From Propionibacteriaceae bacterium (GTDB lineage Bacteria > Actinomycetota > Actinomycetes > Propionibacteriales > Propionibacteriaceae): a stretch of DNA of 8,013 nt. The translations under genes and the position numbers were made by a program. The notes beneath the pieces were generated by a model. The model did no database searches, was not told the origin of the DNA, and worked only from the letters and a program-made list of their open reading frames with translations. Position 1 is the first letter of the stretch; the number at the start of each line of letters is the position of its first letter. The stretch covers positions 1 through 8,013 of the forward strand of contig JAITSW010000264.1 of NCBI GenBank assembly GCA_031287505.1, in the 5' to 3' direction. Shown in pieces: positions 7,488 to 8,013 of the stretch.

Positions 7488-7731
7488 GACCACTCCTTTT
7501 GCCTCAAAAATGCGCACGCCACGCAAGAAAACCTATGAACAGATCTGAATCCCGCGACTCTCGCAACGGTTTAGCATCTTATCTGAAACTGCCTGTCGAT
7601 GACCTACCCCACCATCGCCTATCGCAAAACCTCCTCGAATCCCGGTATTGAATGGAGATTTGAGCGTTGCCAAGGAGCCAAAACCCGTAAACTCGGTGTT
7701 AACCCTGCCGGCTCATCCAAATGGAAATCTC
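7488..7731. other. Divergent intergenic region between leuS and the VIT-family gene
   Basis: These 244 bases should hold both promoters and both leaders. I could not assign a convincing promoter on either strand; on the leuS strand, TTGCGA (7566-7561) and TAAGAT (7582-7577) are the closest to consensus elements, but no partner lies at the right spacing. CAGATCTG (7540-7547) is an 8-bp palindrome of unknown meaning. On the rightward strand AAGGAG (7672-7677) is a good ribosome binding site without a well-placed start codon. No tRNA, T-box core or long repeat was seen. Confidence 0.5.
7493..7499 (-). promoter_or_regulatory. Strong ribosome binding site fixing the leuS start
   Basis: On the leuS strand AAAGGAG is followed by 5 bases (TGGTC) and then the ATG at 7487. 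This decides the start against the longer in-frame GTG at 7526. Confidence 0.85.
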
Positions 7732-8013
7732 ATGACTGCTAATGCCCCAAAACCTGATCGGGAGAGCGAACACCTGTCGGCTCGGCTCAATTGGCTGCGT
7801 GCGGGTGTGCTGGGATCCAACGACGGCATCATTTCCACAGCGGGTATCGTCTTCGGCGTGGCAGGCGCCACCACTCAAACTCAAGCCATTTTGATTGCCG
7901 GCCTGGCTGGACTGATCGCTGGCGCGCTTTCGATGGCCGGTGGAGAATATGTGTCGGTCAGTTCCCAGCGCGACACCGAATTGTCGGCCTCGCGCCGAAC
8001 CCGCAGCCTCTTT
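7732..8013 (+). CDS. VIT1/CCC1-family Fe/Mn transporter, 5' part only
   Basis: Members of this family move Fe2+ or Mn2+ out of the cytoplasm (into vacuoles in plants and yeast) and protect against metal overload. The 94 residues present cover the cytosolic N-terminus and the first two membrane helices, and the frame runs off the window. Characteristic blocks are Leu-Gly-Ser-Asn-Asp-Gly-Ile-Ile-Ser-Thr-Ala-Gly (27-38) and Ala-Gly-Ala-Leu-Ser-Met-Ala-Gly-Gly-Glu-Tyr-Val-Ser-Val-Ser-Ser (63-78), followed by Gln-Arg-Asp-Thr-Glu. Asp31 and Met68 have the same 37-residue spacing as the transport residues Asp43 and Met80 described in plant VIT1. The ATG at 7732 has only a weak GGA upstream; an in-frame GTG at 7696 and TTG at 7660 are alternatives that would add 12 or 24 residues of no clear homology. 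It is divergent from leuS. Whether iron or manganese is the substrate cannot be told from this part. Confidence 0.9.
   Translation, partial: MTANAPKPDRESEHLSARLNWLRAGVLGSNDGIISTAGIVFGVAGATTQTQAILIAGLAGLIAGALSMAGGEYVSVSSQRDTELSASRRTRSLF

Noticed and set aside
7533..7577. A 14-codon frame upstream of leuS beginning ATG CTA, as a leucine attenuator peptide
   Set aside because: It has one Leu codon only, no ribosome binding site, and no terminator/antiterminator pair after it.

Overview
The window looks like chromosomal DNA of an Actinomycetota bacterium of moderate GC content (high fifties percent, judged by eye, not counted). Grounds: GTG starts on rpsT, holA and comEA; the actinobacterial forms of HolA, ComEC and LeuRS; and the gene set rpsT facing holA-comEC-comEA, which is familiar in this phylum. 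I cannot name the genus with confidence; the GC level would fit an Actinomycetaceae-like organism better than Streptomyces or Mycobacterium.

Layout. Bases 1-176 hold the upstream region and structured leader of rpsT, with a possible promoter and a hairpin just before the ribosome binding site. rpsT (ribosomal protein S20) runs rightward at 177-437 and ends at a strong rho-independent terminator (467-500). Four genes then run leftward, transcribed in the order leuS (7487-5016), comEA (4927-4061), comEC (4074-1609) and holA (1559-525). comEA and comEC overlap by 14 bp and holA follows after 49 bp, so these three are probably one transcription unit. An 88-bp AT-rich gap separates leuS from comEA and carries a striking inverted pair of perfect DnaA-box consensus 9-mers. 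Beyond leuS is a divergent intergenic region (7488-7731), then the first 94 codons of a VIT1/CCC1-family iron/manganese transporter running rightward off the edge.

Function. LeuRS, S20 and the DNA polymerase III delta subunit are housekeeping functions (translation and clamp loading). ComEA and ComEC form the DNA receptor and the membrane channel for uptake of single-stranded DNA in natural transformation. Both look intact, including the ComEC metallo-beta-lactamase motifs and the ComEA helix-hairpin-helix. The pilus and ATPase parts of a competence machine are not in this window.

I see no mobile element, CRISPR array, tRNA or rRNA, and no evidence of a new multi-gene system. The items most worth a second look are non-coding: the DnaA-box palindrome before comEA and the hairpin leader of rpsT.
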